From NCBI GenBank assembly GCA_944328665.1, contig CALVHS010000054.1, positions 1 to 41,148 on the forward strand: a DNA stretch of 41,148 bases. The letters run 5' to 3'. Every line of letters begins with the position of its first letter. Within the stretch, counting starts at the first letter, position 1. Of this stretch, positions 27,405 to 38,275 are shown piece by piece. The notes under the pieces were generated by a model that worked only from the letters and a program-made list of their open reading frames with translations, made no database searches and was not told the DNA's origin. Both the position numbers and the translations under genes were made by a program. This stretch comes from an uncultured Clostridia bacterium. GTDB lineage: Bacteria > Bacillota > Clostridia > Christensenellales > Borkfalkiaceae.

Positions 27405-30023
27405 ATGAAAAAATTCGGAAAGAACATCGCAAAAGAATTCAGGTACAGTTTCGGCAGGTTTGCGGCGATCATGGCGATCGTCGCGCTCGGCGTCGGGTTT
27501 TTGATCGGCGTCATGCAGGCGACGCCGGACATGAAGCGCTCGATGGATCTTTATTACCGTGAGGCGGATGCCTATGACATCGACGTCAAGGGCGCGTACG
27601 GGCTGACCGAAGAGGACGTCGGCGCCATCCGCGCGGCGGAAAACGCGGAGGGCGAAAAACTTGCGGAGGCGGTCATGCCCGTCCTCTCTACGGACGTGAT
27701 GGCGGAGGCGCGCGGAAAGGAAGTCGCGGCGCGCGTCATCGGGCTGGATCTTGCCGAAGTGCGTTCGGGGAGGGCGATCAACCGCTTCGAACTGTTGGAG
27801 GGGGAATATCCGGACGCCCCCGGCGAAGTGGTCGCCGAGCGCTCCAACAATTGGCTGGAAGAATTTTCTATCGGGGATACGATCGAACTTTTGGCGGACG
27901 GGCAGGCGCAGTACGGGGATATTTATACGGCGGAGACGTTGACTGTGGTCGGCATCGTCGATTCTCCCGACTATTATTTTAAGGACGGAAGGGAGGTCAC
28001 GACCATCGGCGCGGGCGTGGTGGGCGCCGTCCTGTACGGGCAGGCGTATGACAGCGCGGAGGGCGCGGGCGACGGGCTGTATGACCTCTCCTCCGGAGAG
28101 CTGTTCGGCTTTTTGGAGCAGTTCGCCGATATGCCCGTGCGCTACACGGATTGTTGGGTGCTGCTCGCCGGTTCCGACGATCATGAGATGTTCACGGACG
28201 GATACCGCACCTTCGTGCTCGAGGCGGCGGACGTCTTTTCTTCGCTCGGCGCCCGCATCAGCGGGGAACATAATGCCGCCATCGGGGAGGCGAACGAACT
28301 GCTTGCGGGGTTCGGCGTCGCCGCTTCCGTGCCGGAAGGGGCGCAGTGGTACGTTCTCGGCCGCGCGGATTCCAACGTCAGCTATGTCAGTTTTGATCTG
28401 AACGTGGAAAAGGTGGAGGACATCGCGGGTATCTTTCCCGTCTTTTTCATCCTCGTGGCGGCTTTGGTGGCGCTCACTTCGATGACGCGCATGGTGGAAG
28501 AGGACAGGATGCAGATCGGTACCTTCAAGGCGCTCGGTTACAGCAACGCGAAGATCATGTCCAAGTATCTCCTGTATTGCTGCCTGGCGAGCTTTATCGG
28601 CTGCGTCGCGGGCATCTTGATCGGCTTCAGCCTGCTGCCCAGCATCTTTTGGCGCGCCTATGCGACGATGTATCAGCTCCCCGGTCTGTCCCTGCTGTTC
28701 AGCCCGTGGTTCGCGCTCGCCGTCTTTGCCGTCGCTTTGGCGGGTACTGCCGTCGTCACGGCGATCGCCTGCCGTTCCTCTTTAAAAGAAAAACCTGCGG
28801 CGCTCATGCAGCCGAAGGCGCCCAAACCGGGCAAACGCATCCTGCTCGAGCGGGCGGGCTTCTTTTGGAACAGGCTCAAATTCAAGTGGAAGGCGACGGT
28901 GCGCAACATCTTCCGCTACAAGCGGAACATGATCTTGACCATCCTCTCCGTCATGGGCTGTACGGCGCTGATCCTGACGGGCTTCGGGCTGAGCGATTCG
29001 GTGGACGCGGTGCAGGATATCCAGTATGCAGAGATCATCCGCTATGACGCGATCGTCGAAGTGGATCTGTCTGCCGAGGCGGGCGAGGAGAACACGCTCG
29101 ACGGGTTTCTCGCCGCGGAGGGGACGCAGTCTGTGGGCGTATATGCGGAGAACGGGCAGTTCGTGAAAGGGGACGCGCGCGAGAGCATCGAGCTGTACGT
29201 CGTCGACGCGGAAGACGCGGATGCTGCGGAAAATTTCCGTGCCCTCGTAGAGCTGCGTACGCGCAAAAGATCTGCTGCGATCGATCTCGGCGCAAAGGGG
29301 CTGATCCTGCCGGAAAACATCGCCGAGGTGTACGACGTCTCCGTCGGGGAAACGGTGACATACATCTCCGCGGCGGGGCAGGCGCACGAAGTGCCCGTGG
29401 CGGCGATCTGTGAATATTATACGGGCGCGGTCGCCTATATGAGCGAGGCATACTTTGCCTCCCTCGAACCGGAGACGGAGATCTCGGTCAACACCTTCTT
29501 CGTGCGCTCGGGCGTGCAGGATACGGGTGCGGCGGCGGAGATCTTGCTGCGCGACGGGCGGGTGACGGGCGTCGAATTTACCGACGATTCTCTGGAGACT
29601 TTCCGCAGCCTCAGTTCGACGATGGGGCTGGTGATCGCGGTGCTCGTCATCAGCGCGGGCGCGCTTGCGGCGATCGTCCTCTACAACCTGACCAACATCA
29701 ATATTGACGAGCGCAAGCGGGAGATCGCCACTTTGCGCGTGCTCGGATATAATAAACGGGAGACGGCAGGCTATATCTATCGCGAAAGCGCCCTGCTGAC
29801 CATCGTCGGCACCTTGCTCGGGCTGCTGCTCGGCTTCCTTCTGCACATGTTCATCTGCAGCCGCGTGGACAGCGTGATGATGATGTTCGGGCGCTCGATC
29901 GGCGCACTCAGCTATCTGTGGGCGTTTTTGCTGACCGTCGCCTTTGCGTCGATCGTCTACGCGTTCATGCTCATCAAACTCAACAAGATCAATATGGCGG
30001 AATCGCTCAAATCCAACGAATGA
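27405..30023 (+). CDS. FtsX-type ABC transporter permease
   Basis: 872 residues. A membrane helix near 18-40 is followed by a large extracytoplasmic region of about 290 residues. Then come three membrane helices of a first FtsX core (about 340-470), another helix near 525, a second extracellular domain, and a final FtsX core (about 735-872) ending NKINMAESLKSNE. This eight-helix layout is usual for Firmicute exporters linked to antimicrobial peptide or lipid handling. ATG 27405 follows GGAGG by 6 bases. It works with the ATPase just upstream. No two-component sensor is present; the MarR gene downstream is the likely control instead. Substrate unknown. Confidence 0.92.
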   Translation: MKKFGKNIAKEFRYSFGRFAAIMAIVALGVGFLIGVMQATPDMKRSMDLYYREADAYDIDVKGAYGLTEEDVGAIRAAENAEGEKLAEAVMPVLSTDVMAEARGKEVAARVIGLDLAEVRSGRAINRFELLEGEYPDAPGEVVAERSNNWLEEFSIGDTIELLADGQAQYGDIYTAETLTVVGIVDSPDYYFKDGREVTTIGAGVVGAVLYGQAYDSAEGAGDGLYDLSSGELFGFLEQFADMPVRYTDCWVLLAGSDDHEMFTDGYRTFVLEAADVFSSLGARISGEHNAAIGEANELLAGFGVAASVPEGAQWYVLGRADSNVSYVSFDLNVEKVEDIAGIFPVFFILVAALVALTSMTRMVEEDRMQIGTFKALGYSNAKIMSKYLLYCCLASFIGCVAGILIGFSLLPSIFWRAYATMYQLPGLSLLFSPWFALAVFAVALAGTAVVTAIACRSSLKEKPAALMQPKAPKPGKRILLERAGFFWNRLKFKWKATVRNIFRYKRNMILTILSVMGCTALILTGFGLSDSVDAVQDIQYAEIIRYDAIVEVDLSAEAGEENTLDGFLAAEGTQSVGVYAENGQFVKGDARESIELYVVDAEDADAAENFRALVELRTRKRSAAIDLGAKGLILPENIAEVYDVSVGETVTYISAAGQAHEVPVAAICEYYTGAVAYMSEAYFASLEPETEISVNTFFVRSGVQDTGAAAEILLRDGRVTGVEFTDDSLETFRSLSSTMGLVIAVLVISAGALAAIVLYNLTNINIDERKREIATLRVLGYNKRETAGYIYRESALLTIVGTLLGLLLGFLLHMFICSRVDSVMMMFGRSIGALSYLWAFLLTVAFASIVYAFMLIKLNKINMAESLKSNE

Positions 30024-30038
30024 GCGGGGGGGGATACA

Positions 30039-30494
30039 ATGGAAAAGGAAGAACTCCGCGAACGGCTCATGTGCGTATTGCGGAAGATGTACAAGATGGA
30101 TATCATCGTGCAGCTCATGGAATTTGTAGAGGGGGAAACGGCGGTGCTCGGCTGTCTGACCGGGCACGAAGGGCCGATGAACCCTTCGCAGCTGAGCGAA
30201 GAGATGCACATCAGCCGTGCGCGCACGGCGAACATCCTGCGCGCACTGCGGCGGAAAGGGCGCATCCGCATGGAGATCGACGACGACGACCGCCGCAAGA
30301 TGCACGTGGAGGCAACGGCGGAAGGGCGCGCTTTTTATGAGAAAAAGCTCGCCTTTCTCGGCCGCTATTTCGACGGCTATATCGGCGTGCTCGGAGAAGA
30401 GGACACCCGCGCGCTCATCGGTCTGCTCGACAAGACGGTGGAAAGCGAGGCGGTGTTGAGGCAAAAAGGAGTTTTAAGGGAGGAGAGAACATGA
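30039..30494 (+). CDS. MarR-family transcriptional regulator
   Basis: 151 residues with a winged helix-turn-helix: NPSQLSEEMHISRARTANILRALRRKG is split here as the recognition segment SRARTANILRALRRKG and the helix before it, and DDDDRRKMHVEATAEG is the beta-wing motif of MarR proteins. MarR dimers bind palindromes and release them on binding small ligands or oxidants. The gene lies at the end of the exporter operon and probably represses it through the 26572-26604 palindrome. Its ribosome-binding site is an unusual run of eight G. The 3' end overlaps the next regulator by 4 bases (ATGA), so both are made together. Confidence 0.9.
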   Translation: MEKEELRERLMCVLRKMYKMDIIVQLMEFVEGETAVLGCLTGHEGPMNPSQLSEEMHISRARTANILRALRRKGRIRMEIDDDDRRKMHVEATAEGRAFYEKKLAFLGRYFDGYIGVLGEEDTRALIGLLDKTVESEAVLRQKGVLREERT

Positions 30495-30859
30495 TCGGCA
30501 ACGAATCGGGCGAAGATTATCTCGAGGCGATCTTGCGCCTTTCGGCGCAGAAGCAGGACGTGCATTCCGTGGAGGTGGCGCGCGAACTGGGCGTTTCCAA
30601 GCCCGCCGTGACCAAAGCGATGCGCATCCTGACGGGGAAAGGGTATGTCGTCATCCGCGACAACCACATCCACCTGACGGAGAGCGGCAGGGAGTATGCC
30701 GAAGCCGTGTACGGCAAGCATAAGATGTTCACGCGCTTTTTCGTCATGCTGGGCGTAGACGAACGCACCGCGGAAGCGGACGCCTGCCGCGCGGAACATG
30801 TTTTAAGCGAACAGACGTGCGATGCGATCCGCCGTTTTATGGAAAAGCGGGGAGGATAG
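30491..30859 (+). CDS. DtxR/MntR-family metal-dependent regulator, short form
   Basis: 122 residues: an N-terminal winged helix (EVARELGVSKPAVTKAMRIL) and a metal-binding dimerisation domain, without the C-terminal SH3-like domain of DtxR. EDYLEAI at the start offers the Asp used by MntR, while ACRAEH in the C-terminal part gives the Cys-x-x-Glu-His pattern of DtxR/IdeR. His in GKHKMF is a further ligand candidate. Family members repress metal-uptake genes when iron or manganese is abundant. Translation is coupled to marR. No target near it is obvious apart from the operon itself; the ZIP gene 9 kb away has no visible shared site. Confidence 0.87.
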   Translation: MIGNESGEDYLEAILRLSAQKQDVHSVEVARELGVSKPAVTKAMRILTGKGYVVIRDNHIHLTESGREYAEAVYGKHKMFTRFFVMLGVDERTAEADACRAEHVLSEQTCDAIRRFMEKRGG

Positions 30860-30900
30860 CCCGGCTGCGGAATGGGTCAAGCAGGCAGTTACATATAGTA

Positions 30901-30929
30901 GAGGTATCCTTTATCGCGGAGGGTACCTC
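30901..30929 (+). promoter_or_regulatory. Hairpin over the sigK ribosome-binding site
   Basis: Ten continuous base pairs join GAGGTATCCT (30901-30910) to AGGGTACCTC (30920-30929), with one G-T pair and a 9-base loop. The right arm includes half of the GGAGGG ribosome-binding site and ends two bases before the ATG at 30931. Just upstream, CATATAGTA (30892-30900) matches the CATA-N3-TA -10 element of sporulation sigma factors; no matching -35 was found. Confidence 0.65.
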
Positions 30930-30930
30930 T

Positions 30931-31632
30931 ATGTTTTTTGAGTTTCTGCACGCGCTCTTCGGCAAGATCCTCTTTTTTACGTCGGCGATCGGGGGGAAGG
31001 GGTCTTTTCCCAAGCCGCTTCCGCCCGAAGAGGAGGCAAAATACCTGCGCCTCGCCGCAGAAGGGGATAAAGCGGCGAAGGAGATGCTCGTCAAGCACAA
31101 CATGCGCCTGGTGGCGCACATCGTCAAAAAATACAGCGGGGCGGCGGAAACGGACGACCTCATTTCCGTGGGCAGCATCGGGCTGATCAAGGCGATAGAC
31201 ACCTACCGGCCGGGGAGAGGCACCCAGTTGGCGACGTATACGGCGCGCTGCATCGAAAACGAGATCCTCATGCTCATCCGCAGCAACAAAAAACACCGCG
31301 GCAACGTCTACCTCTTCGACCCTGTCGGCGTCGACAAGGAGGGGAACGAACTGACGCTGATGGACCTGCTGTTTGAAAAGGAGGACGGTGTCTTTCAGGC
31401 GGTGGAATCGGAGATGGTGCGCGAAAAGTTCATGAAGGCGCTCGAGGGCGCGCTTACCGAGCGGGAATATACCGTTCTGTGCCTCCGTTACGGGCTGAAA
31501 GGGGGAGCGCCCATGCCCCAGCGTGAGGTGGCGGCATTCTTGAAGATCTCCCGTTCGTACATTTCCCGCATCGAAAAACGGGCGATCGAAAAGATGCGCG
31601 CCTCTATCCGCAAGAGCGATTTTTTCGGGTGA
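30931..31632 (+). CDS. sigK: RNA polymerase sporulation sigma factor sigma-K (pro-form)
   Basis: 233 residues. A hydrophobic N-terminal pro-sequence (FFEFLHALFGKILFFTSAIG) precedes FPKPLPPEEE, the point where mature sigma-K usually begins. Region 2 includes RLVAHIVKKYSGAAETDDLI and SVGSIGLIKAIDTYRPG; region 4 has SRSYISRIEKRAIEKM. Sigma-K directs late mother-cell genes in sporulation and is released from its membrane-bound pro-form by the SpoIVFB protease. The gene is one uninterrupted frame, so no skin-type element splits it. ATG 30931 is chosen because it begins the pro-sequence and has GGAGGG upstream, although that site is inside a hairpin. Confidence 0.93.
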   Translation: MFFEFLHALFGKILFFTSAIGGKGSFPKPLPPEEEAKYLRLAAEGDKAAKEMLVKHNMRLVAHIVKKYSGAAETDDLISVGSIGLIKAIDTYRPGRGTQLATYTARCIENEILMLIRSNKKHRGNVYLFDPVGVDKEGNELTLMDLLFEKEDGVFQAVESEMVREKFMKALEGALTEREYTVLCLRYGLKGGAPMPQREVAAFLKISRSYISRIEKRAIEKMRASIRKSDFFG

Positions 31633-31686
31633 GGGAGAAAGGCGCGCGTTTGTGCGCGCACGGCGCGGTTTTTTTCGGAAAAACTG

Positions 31687-31715
31687 TTTACAGGGCGCGG
31701 TTTCCGTGTTATAAT
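31687..31715 (+). promoter_or_regulatory. Sigma-A promoter of mcsA-mcsB-clpC-hpf (extended -10)
   Basis: TTTACA (31687-31692), 17-bp spacer, TGTTATAAT ending at 31715. The leader to mcsA is GC-rich and can fold (TCCCGCG/CGCGGGA). No CtsR heptamer repeat (GGTCAAA) is seen. Confidence 0.85.
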
Positions 31716-31778
31716 AGGACAAAAGGGGGCGGGTCGGCGTCTCCCGCGCGCGGGACAAGCCCGCCGGTTTGGAGGGCT

Positions 31779-32270
31779 ATGGTCTGTTCCGTCTGTAAAA
31801 AAAATATGGCGACGCACCGCATCGAAAACGAAGGAGGGGAGGTCTTTCTCTGCGACGACTGCTTCGAGCGCCTCGGCGCGGCGGCGGAATACGGCGCCGA
31901 TCCGGGACTGTTCGTTTCGTTCATGGGCATCGAAGGGGAAGCGGAGCGCCGATGTCCCGTCTGCGGGACGACGCTTTCCCGCTATTCCGCGACGGGGCTG
32001 GTCGGCTGTGCGCATTGCTACGACGTGTTCCGCGACGAGTTGCTGCCTTCCATACGCCGCATCCACGGCAGGCCCGTGCACGTCGGCAAGCATCCGCTCG
32101 GCGACGGCAAGTTTTTTGAACTGCTCGAAGAGCGCAAAAGGCTGCGCTCCGAGCTCGAGCGCGCCGTCAAGGAAAACCGCATGAAGGACGCGGAGCGGCT
32201 CAACCGCGACATCCGCGAGATCAGCAAGATCCTGCATCGCGGCGACTTTGAAGGGGGAGAGGATGAATAA
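31779..32270 (+). CDS. mcsA: McsA, activator of the McsB protein-arginine kinase
   Basis: 163 residues with four CxxC zinc-binding pairs (CSVC, CDDC, CPVC, CAHC), then a C-terminal UVR-like coiled coil (ELLEERKRLRSELERAVKEN). McsA binds and activates McsB for arginine phosphorylation of damaged proteins. The start ATG 31779 gives the usual N-terminus; GGAGGG is only 2 bases away, tighter than normal. It overlaps mcsB by 8 bases, so the two are translated together. In B. subtilis the repressor gene ctsR would precede it, but here the promoter sits directly upstream. Confidence 0.93.
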   Translation: MVCSVCKKNMATHRIENEGGEVFLCDDCFERLGAAAEYGADPGLFVSFMGIEGEAERRCPVCGTTLSRYSATGLVGCAHCYDVFRDELLPSIRRIHGRPVHVGKHPLGDGKFFELLEERKRLRSELERAVKENRMKDAERLNRDIREISKILHRGDFEGGEDE

Positions 32271-33285
32271 CATCGAAAGCACCGTCATCTCTTCCCGCAT
32301 CCGCCTTGCGCGCAACCTTGCCGACTATCCTTTTCCAAACCGCCTGCGCGGCGTGCGGCAGGCAAAAGAGATCATCCGCATCGTCAGCGGCGCCATGAGC
32401 CGCATCGGCGAATTCAAACTCTATTACATGGACGAGATCGAAGACAGCGTGGCGATGTCCCTGCGCGACGATCATCTCATCAGCGACGAGTTGGCGGCAA
32501 ACAAAAAGTTCGGCGCCGCCCTCATCGACGAGGGGGATATCGGCGACGGTGTGACGGATAAGATCTCCGTCATGATCAATGAAGAAGACCATCTGCGCGA
32601 ACAGTACATCGTGCGAGGCCTCAACCTGAACACGGCGTACCTTCGCCTGTCTGAACGGGACGACGCCCTCTCGCGCATGGTGCGCTTTGCTTTCGACTCC
32701 AAACTCGGCTATCTGACCGCCTGTCCCACCAACCTCGGCACGGGGCTGCGCGCGTCGGTGATGCTCTTTTTGCCGGGGCTGACGCGCATGAACAAGATGG
32801 GCAAACTGTTCCGTGAGATCTCCCGTCTCGGGCACACCGTGCGCGGCGTGTACGGGGAGGGGAGCGCGGCGGAAGGGTATATGTATCAGATCAGCAACGA
32901 GGTCACCCTCGGCGTCACGGAAGACTATATCCTCTCCGAGGTGCAAAAGGCGGTGTTGGGCGTCGTGACGATGGAGACCAAGGCGCGGCGCGAACTCGTT
33001 TCCGAGGATTATATCGGCGTCAAGGACGAATGCCGCCGCGCTTACGGCATCCTTACCCATTGCGAAAAGATCTCGTATAAAGAATTTCTCAAACTCATAT
33101 CCGACGTCAAGCTGGGCGCGGCGCTCGGCTTTGTCGATATCGAGGACGCGGCGCTCATCGACGGGCTCATCGCCTCGCTGCGCCCTTCCAATCTATCCCT
33201 GTTGAGCGACACGGCGCTCACCGCCGCCGAGAGGGATGTCCTGCGCGCGGAAAAATGCCGCGCGGCGCTCGGCGGGCCGGGCTGA
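32263..33285 (+). CDS. mcsB: Protein-arginine kinase McsB
   Basis: 340 residues of the phosphagen-kinase fold. VISSRIRLARNLADYPFP near the N-terminus is the substrate/nucleotide loop. CPTNLGTGLRASVMLFLPG is the kinase signature, and GEGSAAEGYMYQISNEVTLG is the conserved C-terminal block. McsB phosphorylates arginines on unfolded proteins, tagging them for ClpC-ClpP. ATG 32263 follows GGGGGAGAGG and overlaps mcsA. Confidence 0.96.
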   Translation: MNNIESTVISSRIRLARNLADYPFPNRLRGVRQAKEIIRIVSGAMSRIGEFKLYYMDEIEDSVAMSLRDDHLISDELAANKKFGAALIDEGDIGDGVTDKISVMINEEDHLREQYIVRGLNLNTAYLRLSERDDALSRMVRFAFDSKLGYLTACPTNLGTGLRASVMLFLPGLTRMNKMGKLFREISRLGHTVRGVYGEGSAAEGYMYQISNEVTLGVTEDYILSEVQKAVLGVVTMETKARRELVSEDYIGVKDECRRAYGILTHCEKISYKEFLKLISDVKLGAALGFVDIEDAALIDGLIASLRPSNLSLLSDTALTAAERDVLRAEKCRAALGGPG

Positions 33286-33299
33286 ATACGGAGACGTGC

Positions 33300-35804
<2,505 letters not shown>

Positions 35805-35821
35805 ATTGCCGGAGGTATGGT

Positions 35822-36352
35822 ATGCGCATTGAAATCATGGAAAAGAACTGTAAGGCGAGCGAAAAACTCGCCGGCATCGTGCAGAAAAAGATCGGCCGCC
35901 TGGAAAAATATTTCGACGACGATTCCGTCTGCACCGTCTACTTAAAGCAGGACAGCAAGTTCTGCACGACCGAGGTGACTATTTTATATAAGGGGAACAT
36001 GATCCGTGCGGAAGTGACGGGGGACAATTTTTACGACGACATCGACGCCGTTCTGCCCAAGATCGAAAATCAGATCTACCGCCACAAATCCAAGTTGGAA
36101 AGCAAGCTGAAAAAGGACGCCTTTTTCGATAAGCGTCTGTTTTTGGAGGAGGCGGACGTGCCCGTCGGCAAGCTGGTGCGCACCAAGACCTTCCCGCTCA
36201 CGCCCATGACGACGGAGGAGGCTGTCGAGCAGCTCGATCTGTTGGGGCACAGCTTTTATATCTTTCAGGATGCGGATACCAACGAGGTGCGCGTCGTTTA
36301 TCTGCGCAAAAACGGGGACGTAGGCTTGATCATTCCCGAAAAAGCGAAGTAA
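35822..36352 (+). CDS. hpf: Ribosome hibernation-promoting factor, long form
   Basis: 176 residues. The N-terminal HPF/YfiA domain (about 1-100) binds the small-subunit decoding region. The C-terminal domain (KTFPLTPMTTEEAVEQLDLL, then FYIFQDADTNEVRVVYLRKN) is the dimerisation domain of long HPF, which pairs 70S ribosomes into inactive 100S particles. ATG 35822 lies 6 bases after GGAGG; an out-of-frame ATG at 35817 is too close. The gene follows clpC by 17 bases, so it is probably co-transcribed with the McsAB-ClpC system and ends at a strong terminator. Confidence 0.94.
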   Translation: MRIEIMEKNCKASEKLAGIVQKKIGRLEKYFDDDSVCTVYLKQDSKFCTTEVTILYKGNMIRAEVTGDNFYDDIDAVLPKIENQIYRHKSKLESKLKKDAFFDKRLFLEEADVPVGKLVRTKTFPLTPMTTEEAVEQLDLLGHSFYIFQDADTNEVRVVYLRKNGDVGLIIPEKAK

Positions 36353-36382
36353 TCTGTCAGGCATAAATAAAGGATAAAATCG

Positions 36383-36417
36383 AAAAAGGACGGGCCGAGT
36401 GTGTGCCCGTCCTTTTT
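36383..36417. terminator. Intrinsic terminator after hpf
   Basis: 13-bp stem including A5/T5 (36383-36395 with 36405-36417), 9-base loop. T-rich on both strands. Confidence 0.92.
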
Positions 36418-36504
36418 CGGATCTGTCCTTGCCGGCGGCAGAGGAAAAATTTTCCGCGGCGGCATTTTCCGATTTTTTGCGGCGCGATCGCATACAATAG
36501 TGGT

Positions 36505-37317
36505 ATGATCTGTGTGTCCGGCTTTATCGGAAAGGTACGCGCGGCGTACGGGTATCTCGCTTCCAAAAAATATACCACCCTGGCGGGGACGATGGCGTTC
36601 TTCCTCGTCCTTTCCATCGTGCCTTTTCTCTTTTGGCTGACCCTCATCTTTGGCAGGCTGAACATAGATTACGAGCCGATCTTTGACCTGGAGATCTTTG
36701 CGGGCATCCGCGAATTGCTCTTTTATCTGCGCGATTCGGCAAAGAGCGCGACGGCGGGCGCATCCGTTTTGCTGCTTGCCACCACGCTCTATTCGTCCAC
36801 CAATCTCTTTTACCATATGCGCCGCAGCGGAGAGATCATCTACGATTACAAACGAAAAAAAGGGGGCATCGTGCTGCGCTTTTCCGCGCTGGTGCTCATC
36901 TTTCTCGTCATGCTGCTGCTCCTTGCGGAGGCGGTCTTTTTTCTCCTCTGCAGCGCCCTGCTCAGGCGCGCCTTTCCTTCTTTTCTCGCCCGCCTCGGCG
37001 TCTATGCCGTGCTCGGCGTTTTGGCATTCTTTCTCATCGTCCTGCTCAACCTCTATGTCTGTCCGTACCGCGTCGGCATTTCCGACGTCGTATGGGGAAG
37101 CCTCGTCACCCTGTTCATCGGCGGGATGGCGTCTTTCGGCTTTACCGTCTATCTCACCTTCGGCAGCGTGGAAAAACTGTACGGCGCCGTCGCTCTCTTT
37201 ATCGTCTTTCTGCTCTGGCTGTATGTGCTGATGACTTGCTTTGTGGTGGGGGCGATCCTCAATTGTTATCTGCTCGGGAGGGATAAAAACGCGCGGATGA
37301 AGCATAAAAAGTTCTGA
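36505..37317 (+). CDS. YihY/BrkB-family membrane protein
   Basis: 270 residues with about six membrane helices. Family marks are YTTLAGTMAFFLVLSIVPFLFW near the start (quoted as two adjoining helix segments), YSSTNLFYHMRRS, and the final VALFIVFLLWLYVLMTCFVVG segment. YihY proteins were once called ribonuclease BN; their membrane role is unknown. I choose ATG 36505, where the family homology begins. It has no ribosome-binding site, and TACAAT lies at 36493-36498, so the mRNA may be leaderless or start elsewhere. It stands alone, after the hpf terminator and before the degV promoter. Confidence 0.88.
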   Translation: MICVSGFIGKVRAAYGYLASKKYTTLAGTMAFFLVLSIVPFLFWLTLIFGRLNIDYEPIFDLEIFAGIRELLFYLRDSAKSATAGASVLLLATTLYSSTNLFYHMRRSGEIIYDYKRKKGGIVLRFSALVLIFLVMLLLLAEAVFFLLCSALLRRAFPSFLARLGVYAVLGVLAFFLIVLLNLYVCPYRVGISDVVWGSLVTLFIGGMASFGFTVYLTFGSVEKLYGAVALFIVFLLWLYVLMTCFVVGAILNCYLLGRDKNARMKHKKF

Positions 37318-37332
37318 AAGGCAAAAAAACAT

Positions 37333-37361
37333 TTGCAACAAAAGAGCGTTTCATGTATAAT
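37333..37361 (+). promoter_or_regulatory. Sigma-A promoter of degV
   Basis: TTGCAA (37333-37338), 17-bp spacer, TATAAT (37356-37361). Confidence 0.82.
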
Positions 37362-37399
37362 AAAGACAAACAATTTACAAAAGAGGCGGAGGCAATCAT

Positions 37400-38269
37400 A
37401 TGTATCGATTGTTTTGCGATTCCAACTGCGAGCTGTGGCATACCGAAGCGGAAGCGTTCGGCCTGCACGTCATCCGTATGCCGTACGTTCTGGACGGACA
37501 GGAATATTTTTATGACCTCGGTAAAGAGACGGATTTTGCGCATTTTTATCGGCGGATGCGCGAAGGGGCGGTGCCCACGACGTCCGCGATCAACGAGCAG
37601 AATTACATCGACTATTTCGAGCCGGTGCTGGCGCAGGGGGAGGATATCTATTACATCACGTTTTCGCACAAACTTTCGGCGACCTTTGAAAGCATGGACA
37701 GGGCGATCGCGGCGCTGAAAGAAAAATATCCGGACAGGGCGATCCGCACTTTTGACACAAAGTCGATCAGCCTCGGCGCGGGTTTTCAGGTGCGCATGGC
37801 GGCGGAAAAATATGCGGAAGGCGCCACGATGGACGAGCTGGAAGCGTTTCTGACGGAAGTGCGCGCGCATACGCATGTCTATTTTGTCGTCGACGATCTC
37901 ATCTATCTCAAGCGTGGCGGCAGGATCTCGGCGGTGACGGCCGCTTTCGGCAAGCTTCTCGGCATCAAGCCCCTGATCACGGTCATGCCGGACGGTTCGC
38001 TGCAAAACGTGGGCAAGATCAAGGGGTCGAAAAAGGTGTTTGCGGAATTTGTCCGCCTCATGCGGGAAAACGGCTTCGATCCCTCCAAACGGGTCGAAGT
38101 GATGCAGGCGGACTGCCCCGAGACGGGCGGCGCCTTTGTCGCGGCGCTGCATGAAAATTTCGGAGATATCCGCATCGATCATCAGATCGTGGGGCCGGTC
38201 ATCGCCTCTCATTGCGGGCCGGGTACGCTCGGGCTGATCTTCTACGGGGATAAAATACAGAACGGGTAA
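37400..38269 (+). CDS. DegV-family fatty-acid-binding protein
   Basis: 289 residues, normal DegV length. The N-terminal lobe has PTTSAINEQNYIDYF and the TFSHKLSATFESM loop around the fatty-acid head group. The C-terminal lobe has LKRGGRISAV, LLGIKPLI and SHCGPGTLGL. DegV/FakB proteins carry a fatty acid to the FakA kinase for incorporation into phospholipid. No FakA gene is in the window, so this specific role is inferred from family. ATG 37400 has GGAGG upstream. The ApbE gene follows after 6 bases and may share the transcript. Confidence 0.92.
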   Translation: MYRLFCDSNCELWHTEAEAFGLHVIRMPYVLDGQEYFYDLGKETDFAHFYRRMREGAVPTTSAINEQNYIDYFEPVLAQGEDIYYITFSHKLSATFESMDRAIAALKEKYPDRAIRTFDTKSISLGAGFQVRMAAEKYAEGATMDELEAFLTEVRAHTHVYFVVDDLIYLKRGGRISAVTAAFGKLLGIKPLITVMPDGSLQNVGKIKGSKKVFAEFVRLMRENGFDPSKRVEVMQADCPETGGAFVAALHENFGDIRIDHQIVGPVIASHCGPGTLGLIFYGDKIQNG

Positions 38270-38275
38270 TAATCG

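Noticed and set aside
31716..31778. CtsR operator before mcsA
   Set aside because: The direct heptamer repeat GGTCAAA is not found; only GC-rich hairpin sequence is present.
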